In this document: positions 47,461 to 55,873 of the stretch, in pieces
Numbering within the stretch: position 1 is the first letter of the stretch
Layout of the letters: each line of letters begins with the position of its first letter
Translations under genes and position numbers: made by a program
The notes under the pieces: generated by a model
The model's database searches: none
Told to the model about the DNA's origin: nothing
What the model saw: only the letters and a program-made list of their open reading frames with translations
NCBI GenBank assembly: GCA_002843155.1
Contig: PGZD01000021.1
Location: 1 to 58,684, forward strand
Reading direction: 5' to 3'
Length of the DNA stretch: 58,684 nucleotides
Source of the DNA: Gammaproteobacteria bacterium HGW-Gammaproteobacteria-3
Lineage (GTDB): Bacteria; Pseudomonadota; Gammaproteobacteria; Methylococcales; Methylomonadaceae

Positions 47461-48090
47461 ATGCGCTATAGTCAAGTTTCAGGCGGAATTTTCCTGTTTT
47501 TGGTACTGACGGCCGCCAATGTTTTTGCCGAAGTACAGCCGCTGCAACAATTACGGGCTTTTTTGGCATCGTCCAAGTCCTTGTCCGCCGACTTCAGGCA
47601 GGTAGCGATCGATGAATCGGGTAGGCCCGGTCAAACCAGTTACGGTGTTTTTTATCTGAACAGGCCCGGCAAATTTCGCTGGAACTACCTCAAACCTTTT
47701 CGGCAGGAAATTGTCGCCAATGCCGGGAAAGTATGGTTTTATGATGAAGACCTGGAGCAGGTCACCATCAGAAAAATAGATCAGTCCCTGGGTTCCACAC
47801 CTGCGCTATTGCTGAGCGGCGATATCGACATCGAAGATAACTTTACTCTGGAGCACCAAGGGCGCGATGGCGATTTGCTGTGGTTGAAATTGCTGCCTAA
47901 AAACGAAGACAGCGGTTTTAAATACATATTGATGGGTCTCGATAACGGCGTATTGGGCGGTATGGAACTGAGCGATAATTTCGGCCAGTTGACGCGGATT
48001 TATTTTTCTAATGTCAAAATAAATCCGCCCCTGAAAAACAGTCTGTTCAAATTCACGCCGCCTGAAGGCGTGGATATTTTCGAGGAATGA
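47461..48090 (+). CDS. lolA: Outer-membrane lipoprotein carrier protein LolA
   Basis: LolA shuttles lipoproteins across the periplasm from LolCDE to LolB. The 209-residue precursor has a signal peptide ending at NVFAEV. Family segments SADFRQVAIDESG, RPGKFRWNYLKPFRQEIVAN and DLEQVTIRKIDQSLGSTPALLL are clear. The ATG at 47461 follows the mrcB stop by 10 bases with an AAGAGAA leader. It is followed 10 bases later by rarA, the lolA-rarA order seen in E. coli. Confidence 0.96.
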   Translation: MRYSQVSGGIFLFLVLTAANVFAEVQPLQQLRAFLASSKSLSADFRQVAIDESGRPGQTSYGVFYLNRPGKFRWNYLKPFRQEIVANAGKVWFYDEDLEQVTIRKIDQSLGSTPALLLSGDIDIEDNFTLEHQGRDGDLLWLKLLPKNEDSGFKYILMGLDNGVLGGMELSDNFGQLTRIYFSNVKINPPLKNSLFKFTPPEGVDIFEE

Positions 48091-48100
48091 CGGTTAGCCC

Positions 48101-49438
48101 ATGGGGTACGATGTATTCGAACAGTCGCTGAAACCTTTGGCCGACAGGATGCGCCCTCGGCATCTGCAAGACTATGTCGGCCAGCAGCATATTCTGAAGC
48201 CGGGCAAGCCCTTGTATCAGGCGCTGGCCTCGGGTCATCTGCATTCGATGATTTTCTGGGGGCCGCCGGGTACGGGTAAGACGACGCTGGCGCGCATGAT
48301 CGCGAATCACGCCGAAGCGCAATTTATCTCTGTTTCAGCCGTATTGGCCGGAGTCAAGGATATCCGCGAAGCGGTGGCCGATGCTAAAAAAGTAAAGCTG
48401 GAGCAAAACCTGCGCACGATTTTGTTTGTTGATGAAGTACATCGTTTTAACAAGGCCCAGCAGGATGCGTTTTTGCCTCATGTTGAAGACGGCACCGTGT
48501 ATTTTATCGGCGCCACAACTGAAAATCCGTCATTTGCCTTGAACAACGCCTTATTGTCACGCGCCCGCGTTTATGTCCTGAATGCGTTGACACAGGAAGA
48601 TTTACTGGCCATATTGGACAAGGCATTGACCGACAAGGAACGCGGCTTGGGCCTGAGCGAGGCGGCGATGGCGGACGACATTAAACGGCAATTTGCTGCG
48701 GCCGCCGATGGCGATGCCCGAAGATTGCTGAATTTGCTTGAAATCGCCGTCGATTTAGCCGAAGCGCACGGCAGTGTTGACATTGACACGACTATAGCCC
48801 AGGAAGTCTTGAGCGGTGGCGTCAGGCGTTTCGATAATCAGGGCGAAGAATTTTACAACCAAATTTCAGCGCTGCACAAATCGGTGCGCGGCTCCTCGCC
48901 CGATGCCGCCTTGTACTGGCTGTGCCGAATGATCGATGCCGGTTGCGATTTGGCTTATCTGGCCCGGCGTATTGTCAGAATCGCCTCGGAAGATATTGGC
49001 AATGCCGACCCTCGGGCTTTGCCGCTGGCTATCAGCGCCTGGGAAGCGCAGGAGCGTCTGGGCAGCCCCGAAGGCGAGCTGGCGTTAGCGCAAACGGTGA
49101 TTTACCTGGCCTGCGCGCCCAAAAGCAATGCCGTTTACAAAGCCTACAATGCGGCGCTGCGCACGGTGCGCGAAAGCGCCAGCTTGAGTGTGCCGGTGCA
49201 TTTACGCAACGCCCCAACCCAACTGATGAAAGCGCTGGATTACGGCAAAGCTTACCGCTACGCCCACGATGAAGCGGAGGCTTATGCCGCCGGTGAAAAC
49301 TATTTTCCCGAGGAATTAACCGGAACCCGCTTCTACCATCCGGTGGCACGGGGCCTTGAAATAAAAATTGCAGAAAAATTAAAACATTTACGGAATTTGG
49401 ATAAAATGTCCGCAACTGACAAGACGGGGCCAAAATAA
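48101..49438 (+). CDS. rarA: Replication-associated recombination protein A (RarA/MgsA)
   Basis: This AAA+ ATPase acts at stalled replication forks and single-strand gaps and is related to clamp-loader subunits. The 445-residue protein has Walker A GPPGTGKTTLARM, Walker B ILFVDEVHRFNKAQQD, sensor 1 GATTENPSFALNNALLSRAR and the C-terminal tetramerisation domain (KSVRGSSPDAALYWLCRMID, GNADPRALPLA). It lies in mrcB-lolA-rarA-accA. Confidence 0.96.
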   Translation: MGYDVFEQSLKPLADRMRPRHLQDYVGQQHILKPGKPLYQALASGHLHSMIFWGPPGTGKTTLARMIANHAEAQFISVSAVLAGVKDIREAVADAKKVKLEQNLRTILFVDEVHRFNKAQQDAFLPHVEDGTVYFIGATTENPSFALNNALLSRARVYVLNALTQEDLLAILDKALTDKERGLGLSEAAMADDIKRQFAAAADGDARRLLNLLEIAVDLAEAHGSVDIDTTIAQEVLSGGVRRFDNQGEEFYNQISALHKSVRGSSPDAALYWLCRMIDAGCDLAYLARRIVRIASEDIGNADPRALPLAISAWEAQERLGSPEGELALAQTVIYLACAPKSNAVYKAYNAALRTVRESASLSVPVHLRNAPTQLMKALDYGKAYRYAHDEAEAYAAGENYFPEELTGTRFYHPVARGLEIKIAEKLKHLRNLDKMSATDKTGPK

Positions 49439-49480
49439 TCCCGCGAGTTCAAAATTACACTCACTCAATATAAGTCACTT

Positions 49481-50449
49481 ATGGATCTTAAATTTCTCGA
49501 TTTTGAACAACCCATCGCCGAACTGGAAGCGAAAATCAAAGAGCTGCGCCGCGTCGAGTCCGATAATGACATCAATATTTCCGACGCCCTCGACCAACTG
49601 GAAAAAAAAAGCGAAAGCCTGACCGAAGCGATTTTTTCCGAGCTCAGCGACTGGCAGATTTCCCAATTGTCCAGACACCCGGGGCGGCCTTATACACTCG
49701 ACTATATCGATTTGATATTTACCGAGTTTTACGAGCTGCATGGCGATCGCGCTTATGCCGATGATCCGGCCATCGTTTGCGGCCTGGCGCGTCTCGAAGG
49801 TCAGCCTGTGATGCTGATCGGCCATCAAAAAGGCCGCGATACCAAAGAAAAAATCTACCGTAACTTCGGTATGCCCAGACCCGAAGGTTATAGAAAAGCG
49901 TTGCGAGTCATGAAAATGGCCGAGCGTTTCGGTCTGCCCGTCATCTGTCTGATCGATACACCGGGCGCCTATCCCGGAATCGGCGCCGAAGAGCGCGGGC
50001 AGAGTGAAGCGATTGCCCGCAACCTGTTCGAAATGACAAAATTGAAAACTCCGATTATCTGTACCGTTATCGGTGAAGGCGGCTCCGGTGGCGCGCTGGC
50101 CATCGGTGTCGGTGACCGTCTGATTATGCTTGAATACAGTACCTACTCGGTGATTTCCCCTGAAGGCTGCGCCTCCATTCTATGGAAAAGTGCGGATAAA
50201 TCTCAATTGGCCGCCGAAGCGATGGGTATTACGTCCGATCGCGTCCGTGAGCAAGGCTTTCTCGACGAAGTCGTGCGCGAACCCTTGGGCGCCGCACATC
50301 GCAATTTTCAGGCGACCGCGATGAATTTGAGGGAAGCGCTGCTGCGTCACCTGGAAGAATTGAAGCGGGAGCCTTTGACGGATTTGCTGGAAAAACGCTA
50401 CCAGCGAATCATGGGTTTTGGCGCTTTTAGCGAGGAGCCTGTAAAATAA
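49481..50449 (+). CDS. accA: Acetyl-CoA carboxylase carboxyltransferase subunit alpha
   Basis: AccA with AccD transfers the carboxyl group from biotin to acetyl-CoA, the first step of fatty acid synthesis. The 322-residue protein shows the typical N terminus ([15 protein letters not shown]), [39 protein letters not shown] and [18 protein letters not shown]. It begins 42 bases after rarA. In many relatives tilS follows, but here a gene-poor region of about 670 bases begins. Confidence 0.98.
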   Translation: MDLKFLDFEQPIAELEAKIKELRRVESDNDINISDALDQLEKKSESLTEAIFSELSDWQISQLSRHPGRPYTLDYIDLIFTEFYELHGDRAYADDPAIVCGLARLEGQPVMLIGHQKGRDTKEKIYRNFGMPRPEGYRKALRVMKMAERFGLPVICLIDTPGAYPGIGAEERGQSEAIARNLFEMTKLKTPIICTVIGEGGSGGALAIGVGDRLIMLEYSTYSVISPEGCASILWKSADKSQLAAEAMGITSDRVREQGFLDEVVREPLGAAHRNFQATAMNLREALLRHLEELKREPLTDLLEKRYQRIMGFGAFSEEPVK

Positions 50450-50506
50450 TACCGTATTTAACTTGCGCGGCCATGGATGGCTGAATGTATAAGTTGGACG
50501 AAGCCG

Positions 50507-50689
50507 CTAACGTGGAGAAAGCGGGCTTCGTTGAAACCAAAAAAGGATAGCCATAATAATGGCTGTAACAGCATAAACGAATTGACTCGATTCAAACATT
50601 AATCTGGAAAAATACACTGAATAGTTACAGTTTTTAATGACCCGTTCGCGGTATTTTTCTTCATAATTAAGTTTGGCCCTGATCAGCAT
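50507..50689 (-). CDS. Possible small membrane protein
   Basis: A 60-codon frame has an unusually good ribosome-binding site (AAGGGGGAAGAAT before the ATG at 50689) and one hydrophobic helix near the C terminus (FVYAVTAIIMAILFWFQ). I do not recognise it. A gene remnant is also possible. An accA-side hairpin (GACGAAGCC...GGCTTCGTT, about 50497-50532) covers its 3' end. Confidence 0.35.
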   Translation of the reverse strand: MLIRAKLNYEEKYRERVIKNCNYSVYFSRLMFESSQFVYAVTAIIMAILFWFQRSPLSPR

Positions 50690-50920
50690 ATTCTTCCCCC
50701 TTGGTCAGCATGGCGTATAACCTTAACGGAGAGGGTGTCCAAATTGAGCCTCGTCATTCTCATTATCCGCAAGGAGGCGGGGCTCGCCAAAGACGCCATT
50801 ATTGAAGCCCTAAAGCCCAAAGCGGCCAAGTAGATACAAGGGTTGGCAACGTTTTGCCCACCGTTTTTCGCGCGTAAAAAAACCACCCGAGGTTTCCAAG
50901 GGCGGTTTACGTTTCGTCAC

Positions 50921-50965
50921 ACCGTTACGCGTAGGCACGAACAGCATGTGCCTACCCTGCGCGGC
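50921..50965. repeat. REP-like hairpin next to the RAYT relic
   Basis: GTAGGCAC and GTGCCTAC (within 50931-50956) form an 8-bp stem around a 9-base loop, bordered by GC-rich GCG...CGC. REP palindromes are the substrates of RAYT transposases, and one RAYT remnant starts immediately beside it. Confidence 0.45.
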
Positions 50966-51045
50966 TATTGTTTTTGTGTTTGGTCAAGTTGACGGTAAAA
51001 AACCAGGTGGTTTTGGGACGATAAACACGTCGATAACCGGTCATG
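50953..51045 (-). pseudogene. N-terminal stub of a REP-associated tyrosine transposase (RAYT)
   Basis: The minus strand from the ATG at 51045 reads MTGYRRVYRPKTTWFFTVNL followed by TKHKNN and a stop six codons later. This is the typical beginning of TnpA-REP/RAYT proteins (M..YRR....G.TYFFTVNL). The HUH and tyrosine motifs are missing. 50690-50952 shows no other supported gene. Confidence 0.7.
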
Positions 51046-51116
51046 GAACATGGTTTTTTAGCTTGTTACATGCCGAAGTTAACTTGTAAAACGCCGGGTT
51101 GCAAGAATCCTCAAAT

Positions 51117-51767
51117 TTAAATTTTATCCCGCACCAGCCCTGAAAGCTGAGCGATATGCGCCAGTTCAACCAGTGTTGAAACATTCAGCTTGGCTTTGAT
51201 CCGAGTGCTGTAATTGGCGGCGGTTTTATAGCCCAGACACAGCTCGTCAGCCACTTTATGCAGGGTCAGGCCTTTGGCTAGCAGGCAGAATATATCGAAT
51301 TCGCGCGCGCTGAAGGCGTCGATAACAGCGCGATAGTCGGGCGCGCCCGAAGCTGTCCCCGAATCATCGAGAAGACTTGGCTCGATATAAGACTGGCCCT
51401 GCATGATTTGCCTCAGCGCCAGCGCAAGAATGCCGGGGGCGCTGTTCTTGGTGATATAGCCATCGGCTCCGGCTTCGATGGCGCGGCTTACATAGACCTT
51501 TTCATCGTGGACGCTGAATACCAGTATTTTTACCCGGTCATGGCGCTGGCGGATGCGCCGGATGGTTTCAAGTCCGCCCAGACCCGGCATTGACAGGTCC
51601 ATCACGATAACGTCGGCCGTTTGTTGCAGTAGCCGTTGCAGCACTTGTTCACCGCGTTCGGCTTCGGCAATGACGTCAATGTCATCACAGGTCGCCAGCA
51701 GCATCTTGAATCCGGCCCGTACCACGGCGTGGTCGTCAACCAGTATCACTTTGATTTTAGTGTCCAT
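51117..51767 (-). CDS. NarL/FixJ-family response regulator (MoxX-like)
   Basis: This 216-residue regulator has a receiver domain with the acidic pocket VDDHAVVRAG and phospho-acceptor Asp57 in VIVMDLSMPG, and a C-terminal LuxR-type helix-turn-helix (FSAREFDIFCLLAKGLTLHK, LGYKTAANYSTRIKAKL). The ATG at 51767 overlaps the last base of the kinase stop codon (TAATG), so the two are translationally coupled. A longer reading to 51884 lies inside the kinase gene and is rejected. The target genes are not evident. Confidence 0.93.
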   Translation of the reverse strand: MDTKIKVILVDDHAVVRAGFKMLLATCDDIDVIAEAERGEQVLQRLLQQTADVIVMDLSMPGLGGLETIRRIRQRHDRVKILVFSVHDEKVYVSRAIEAGADGYITKNSAPGILALALRQIMQGQSYIEPSLLDDSGTASGAPDYRAVIDAFSAREFDIFCLLAKGLTLHKVADELCLGYKTAANYSTRIKAKLNVSTLVELAHIAQLSGLVRDKI

Positions 51768-53074
51768 TAGAGGGGGATTTTCGCAGTTATGGTCATGCCC
51801 TGGCCGGGTTGCGAGTGAATCGAGAGTTCGCCGCCCAGCGATTTGATTCTTTCCTGCATACCACGCAGGCCAAAACCGGAACAAACCCGCTTGATATCGC
51901 AGCCAATGCCGTCATCGGCAACGCGCAATTGCAGGCTGTCCGCTTGTGTTGTCAACGTTACTTTAACCTGTTTTGCCTGAGCATGGCGGACAGTATTGGT
52001 CAGGCATTCCTGAATGACTCTGAAAAGCTGAATACTGATTTTCTGATCCAGGGCATCGGCACGGGTGCAACATTCAATGCTCAATGCCAATTGCGGATTT
52101 CTCTCCGACCAGTGATTAGCCATGTCTTCCAGTGTCGCTTTCAATCCCAGGTCAGTCAGAATCATGGGGTGTAACTGATGCATCATCGAGCGCACCACCG
52201 TCATCAGATGATCGCAAATGCCGATGATCGAGGCGGTAATTTTTGGCGTATCGGATTTTTCATGCGCTGCCGTAACCGCCATGACTTTAATGGCGGTCAG
52301 TGATTGCCCGAGTTCGTCGTGCAGCTCTTGCGCCAGACGTTGACGCTCTTCTTCCTGTATTTGCAGTGAATGCTGAGTCAGAGCCCGGTTTTCCTGTTGC
52401 GTGGCGTCAAGGACGTCGGTCATGTGGTTGATGGCCTTGGCGATACAATCGTATTCGCGGGTGTCAAATTCCGGTAGCTTTTGCCGGTAGTGTCCCGTTT
52501 CGATTAGCTTGAGCCCGTTGACGATACTGTCGATGGCTTTCAAGGTCTTGTTGAACACCAGATGCACGGCCAGAAAGGTCAGCGCAATCAGCAGCGTTAT
52601 CGAGATAACAAAAGTCGTGGTTTCCTGCCAGACTTCGGTGATTTCATCCAGAGGATTGGCCTGGATAAGCAATATCAATGCTTTGCCGTCGGCGGCGGTG
52701 ATGCGATATTCGGCTTTCGGGTAATCGCTGACGACCAGCCTGACAAACCAGCCGGGTGGCCGGTCGTGCTCGGTGTCATGAGGTTTTTTTTGGCTAATGT
52801 CGATGAGCTGTCCCGAAGGCTGTTGCAATTGGATGCGCAAATGCCGGGTTTGTTTGAGTGCGCCCAGCCGGTATAACCAATCCGCTTCGTTCAATCCGGG
52901 CGACGGCGTTTTGGCAAAGCCGAGCTCGATCAGTTGCAAGGCCATGCCGATGGAGGAATCCACTTCCTTGCTGACTGCATTACGGGCCTGCCAGATCGCG
53001 ATCGAGCCGGCCAATAGCAGAATGCAAATCGAGGAAAACAGTATTCCGAGGTTAATCTGGTGGCGTAGGCTCAT
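51767..53074 (-). CDS. Sensor histidine kinase with MoxY/LapD-type periplasmic domain
   Basis: This 435-residue membrane kinase has an N-terminal helix (about 9-28), a ~130-residue periplasmic region resembling the LapD/MoxY N-terminal domain (ARNAVSKEVDSSIGMALQLI), a second helix (about 152-172), a HAMP-like linker, the NarX/UhpB-type phospho-acceptor His in LAQELHDELGQSLTAIK, and an ATPase domain with FGLRGMQERIKSLGGEL. MoxY proteins regulate methanol dehydrogenase in methylotrophs. No mxa genes are present here, so the role is inferred only by family. Confidence 0.9.
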   Translation of the reverse strand: MSLRHQINLGILFSSICILLLAGSIAIWQARNAVSKEVDSSIGMALQLIELGFAKTPSPGLNEADWLYRLGALKQTRHLRIQLQQPSGQLIDISQKKPHDTEHDRPPGWFVRLVVSDYPKAEYRITAADGKALILLIQANPLDEITEVWQETTTFVISITLLIALTFLAVHLVFNKTLKAIDSIVNGLKLIETGHYRQKLPEFDTREYDCIAKAINHMTDVLDATQQENRALTQHSLQIQEEERQRLAQELHDELGQSLTAIKVMAVTAAHEKSDTPKITASIIGICDHLMTVVRSMMHQLHPMILTDLGLKATLEDMANHWSERNPQLALSIECCTRADALDQKISIQLFRVIQECLTNTVRHAQAKQVKVTLTTQADSLQLRVADDGIGCDIKRVCSGFGLRGMQERIKSLGGELSIHSQPGQGMTITAKIPL

Positions 53075-53194
53075 CGTCCGCGAGAATTTAAATGGGTTAT
53101 TATCCTTCTGTTTAACGCTGCCGCCTATAGGAAAAATTCTTTTTTTACTGCGACCTGAAGGTTCCCGGAAAATAAAAAAAATTAGAAGCCGTAA

Positions 53195-53422
53195 CTATAC
53201 CTCGGACAATGGCAGGAAAAGCGTTCTTGAATTAGAGGGGGAAGGATAAAATCCATTGGCTTCATAGAAATGCACCGCTTGATCGGAAAGCGCGTGAACC
53301 AAAAGAGCCTTGACGCCAACAATCTCGGATACCTGAATGGTACGCAAAATCGCATCGCACAAGAGTGCTTTGCCAAGGCTGCGACGCTGCCAAGCGAGAT
53401 CAACCGCCAGGCGGCCTAATAT
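53195..53422 (-). pseudogene. GNAT acetyltransferase truncated by a MITE
   Basis: The frame encodes only the C-terminal half of a GNAT acetyltransferase: ILGRLAVDLAWQRRSLGKAL (acetyl-CoA-binding loop R/QxxG/A), the VHALSDQAVHFYEANGF helix and the end TLFLPLSEV. This resembles TacA/TacT-type toxin acetyltransferases. Upstream of Ile at 53422-53420 the family resemblance ends exactly where the MITE terminal sequence starts. The N-terminal half is not found beyond the element. Confidence 0.8.
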
Positions 53423-53515
53423 GCTTCGCGCGGCCACATTTGCTGTTAAACTAACGTGCTATTTCGTCCGATAGCGGCGTTGCCTACAGGGATGTAGGCA
53501 ACGCCGAAGACGGAC
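53420..53515. mobile_element. Partial copy of the MITE family with a long hairpin
   Basis: TA plus TGCTTCGCGCGGCC (53420-53435) and the next ~70 bases match the reverse complement of 40981-41057 with few differences. The segment ends in a perfect 13-bp stem with a GGGA loop (53476-53505), extended by GTCCG/CGGAC outside. It interrupts the GNAT gene. The rest of 53516-53618 shows nothing recognisable. Confidence 0.7.
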
Positions 53516-53618
53516 AAAAAAACAAGTCAGTTGCACAAGTTATAAAATGCACGTTCCTTAGTTGTTTAGTTCTGAAAATCACTTTAAAACGCGCTCTCAA
53601 CAGCCGATACCTGATCGA

Positions 53619-54977
53619 TTACGGATCAATTTGATATTTTTTCCGCTTGCGCCAGAATGTTGCGCGGCTCATGCCGGCATGGCTGGCTGCCGCCGCCAGA
53701 CTGCCGCCGGTCATTTGTAATGCTTCACGGATTCTGTCCGCCTCGTTTTGATATTTTTTGGGTTGAGCGGGCGGAGCTTGTCCGCCGGTGATCGAGTTTT
53801 CGGCTTCACGGAATTCCGGCGGTAAATCATCGAGACTCAGTTCATTTCCCCGTCCCACCGCGAATGCGTATTCGATCACATTGATGAGTTCCCTTACATT
53901 GCCGGGCCAACTGTAATCGAGCAAACGCCGCATCGCCTCGGGGGCGATGCTGTCAACATGACGGGGGCCATGAAGATTATGCAGGCCGATGTTGTGCCAG
54001 AGCAATAAGTTTACGTCGAGCCGCCGTTCTCTCAATGGCGGCAGAAAGACCGGCACCACGCGTAAGCGGTACATCAAGTCCTCCCGGAACCGCCCGGCCT
54101 TGACTTCTTCGCGCAACGAGCGATGAGTGGCGGCGATAATGCGGACATCGACGTTCGTGGCGCTATCGCCGCCGACCGGAATGAAGCTTTGCTCCTGCAA
54201 GACCCGGAGCAATTTGGCCTGCAATTCCAAAGGTAGTTCGGCGACTTCATCCAGAAACAGGGTGCCGCCATGTGCGCGCTGAAACAGACCGGCATGATGC
54301 CGCACCGCTCCCGTAAACGCCCCTTTGACGTGACCGAAAAGTTCGCTTTCCAATAAATTGGGCGACAGCGCCGCACAGTTGATGGCCAGAAAAGGCTGCT
54401 GATGGCGCGGGCTTTCCTGATGCAAGGCACGGGCCACCAATTCCTTGCCCGTACCCGATTCACCCCGGATCAGCACCGTGGCTTCGGTTTCCGCGACATT
54501 GCGGATGATTCTGATAGCTTCCTGCATGGCGGGGTCGCGCGACAAAATGCCGTGAAAGCTTTCGCTGTTGCCACGCTTTCCCATCATCGGCTCGGCTTGG
54601 GGCTGGAGAAATTCCAACGCACCGGCAAATTGGCCCTCGGCATCAAAAAATGCCCGCGCGGTACGGTAGCAGATGACGCGTTCACCGTTGGCGCGTTTAA
54701 GTTTGACTATTTGCGCTTTGATCGTACCTGACTCGGCGAGACCGCAGGGATCTTGCCCTTCCTCACAGCCCAGCGTCTCCGCGCAGGGTTTACCCAGAAC
54801 GGATTGCGCCCTCAGGCCGAACAGTTCCTCGGCGCCTTTGCTCCAGAACAGGATGTTACCCCCGGCATCCACGGCAAATACAGCGCCGGCGTCTACCAGA
54901 TCGGTGAGTATCGCCATGACTTGATCAGGGCCCATCCGGCTGAGCCAGCGGTTAAAAAAAGGGGAAGATTGGCTCAT
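53619..54977 (-). CDS. Sigma-54-dependent activator, FisR-like
   Basis: This 452-residue enhancer-binding protein has an N-terminal PAS-like sensor (about 20-125), an AAA+ domain (Walker A GESGTGKE, the sigma-54 contact GAFTGA, Walker [13 protein letters not shown]) and a Fis-type helix-turn-helix ([20 protein letters not shown]). The sensor carries a cysteine cluster, Cys65, Cys71 and Cys78 ([15 protein letters not shown]). FisR regulators sense polysulfide through cysteines in this domain and switch on persulfide dioxygenase. It is divergent from just such a gene with a sigma-54 promoter, which supports the call. Confidence 0.88.
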   Translation of the reverse strand: MSQSSPFFNRWLSRMGPDQVMAILTDLVDAGAVFAVDAGGNILFWSKGAEELFGLRAQSVLGKPCAETLGCEEGQDPCGLAESGTIKAQIVKLKRANGERVICYRTARAFFDAEGQFAGALEFLQPQAEPMMGKRGNSESFHGILSRDPAMQEAIRIIRNVAETEATVLIRGESGTGKELVARALHQESPRHQQPFLAINCAALSPNLLESELFGHVKGAFTGAVRHHAGLFQRAHGGTLFLDEVAELPLELQAKLLRVLQEQSFIPVGGDSATNVDVRIIAATHRSLREEVKAGRFREDLMYRLRVVPVFLPPLRERRLDVNLLLWHNIGLHNLHGPRHVDSIAPEAMRRLLDYSWPGNVRELINVIEYAFAVGRGNELSLDDLPPEFREAENSITGGQAPPAQPKKYQNEADRIREALQMTGGSLAAAASHAGMSRATFWRKRKKYQIDP

Positions 54978-55020
54978 GATGAAACCGGGTTTGTTTTAAT
55001 TCTGTTGCAAGTGTAGCATA

Positions 55021-55050
55021 AATGTTTCATGCATTTCAAAATGAAACATT
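55021..55050. promoter_or_regulatory. Upstream activator palindrome for the FisR-like regulator
   Basis: AATGTTTCAT (55021-55030) and ATGAAACATT (55041-55050) are perfect inverted repeats with 10 bases between. The site lies about 60 bases upstream of the -24/-12 promoter and about 45 bases from the regulator start. This is the expected place for an enhancer-binding site serving both activation and autoregulation. Confidence 0.7.
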
Positions 55051-55110
55051 ACCGATGTTGAGTTACGCACTCATGCCTTGAATTCAGTGCCTTACAGAAG
55101 GCGTTCGAGT

Positions 55111-55126
55111 TGGCACGATACTTGAT
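55111..55126 (+). promoter_or_regulatory. Sigma-54 (-24/-12) promoter of the persulfide dioxygenase operon
   Basis: TGGCACGATACTTGAT has the -24 TGGCACG and, at the correct spacing, TTGAT in place of the consensus TTGCW. It lies 40 bases before the ATG at 55167, which rules out a start at 55110. Confidence 0.8.
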
Positions 55127-55166
55127 TGGAAGTTTATCGATTACTATTGTTTTTGAGGATGCCATT

Positions 55167-55859
55167 ATGCTTTTTCGTCAATTGTTTGATACCGAAACGT
55201 CAACCTACAGCTATTTGTTGGCTTGTGAACGTACCGCCCGCGCCGTGTTGATCGATCCGGTCGCTTCGGAAACAGAGACTTACAGCCAACTGCTGCAAGC
55301 ATTGAATCTGAAATTGATCTATACCCTGGAAACGCATGTCCACGCTGATCACATCACCGGTTCCGGCTTGCTGCGTGAAAAATTCGGCAGTAAAAGTGTA
55401 GTGCATCGTGATGCCGGTGCGATGTGCGCTGACTTGCTGGTGACCGACGGTGTATTGTTGCAGGTGGGCGATCTGGAATTTGAAGTACGCCACACGCCGG
55501 GGCATACCCAAGGCTGTGTCAGTTATGTAATGGCCGACCGGGTGTTTACGGGCGATGCCCTATTGATCGATGGCAGCGGCCGCACCGATTTTCAGCAAGG
55601 CGATGCCGGCCAGCTTTATGACAGCATCACCGGCAAACTGTTTACTTTGCCGCCGGATACTCTGGTCTATCCGGGGCATGATTATCAAGGTAATACCGTC
55701 TCGACCATTAAACAGGAAATAGCCAAAAATGCTCGCTTGGGCGCAGGCAAATCGCGTGAAGAATTTATCGCCACCATGAAGGACCTCAAGCTGGATTATC
55801 CCCGATTTATCGACAAGGCCTTGCCAGCCAACCAGTCCTGCGGCTCGATTACGGAATAG
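55167..55859 (+). CDS. pdo: Persulfide dioxygenase (ETHE1-like MBL-fold)
   Basis: This 230-residue metallo-beta-lactamase-fold iron enzyme is predicted to oxidise glutathione persulfide to sulfite and glutathione. Ligands are visible in THVHADHITG, PGHTQGC and FTGDALLI, with the ETHE1-type GRTDFQQGD and YPGHDYQG. The ATG at 55167 has GAGG upstream and follows the sigma-54 promoter. The regulator is divergent, and the exporter 14 bases downstream could discharge the sulfite produced. A glyoxalase II is less likely given the GRTDFQ motif. Confidence 0.93.
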   Translation: MLFRQLFDTETSTYSYLLACERTARAVLIDPVASETETYSQLLQALNLKLIYTLETHVHADHITGSGLLREKFGSKSVVHRDAGAMCADLLVTDGVLLQVGDLEFEVRHTPGHTQGCVSYVMADRVFTGDALLIDGSGRTDFQQGDAGQLYDSITGKLFTLPPDTLVYPGHDYQGNTVSTIKQEIAKNARLGAGKSREEFIATMKDLKLDYPRFIDKALPANQSCGSITE

Positions 55860-55873
55860 GGGAGGGCGCACAC

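Noticed and set aside
50683-50886. 67-codon minus-strand frame upstream of the small membrane ORF
   Set aside because: No ribosome-binding site or recognisable feature; the opposite strand also has an open segment (RKEAGLAKDAIIEALKPK) that I cannot place.
55110-55166. Upstream start for the persulfide dioxygenase at 55110
   Set aside because: The TTG codon lies in the sigma-54 promoter, before the transcription start; the ATG at 55167 fits the family.
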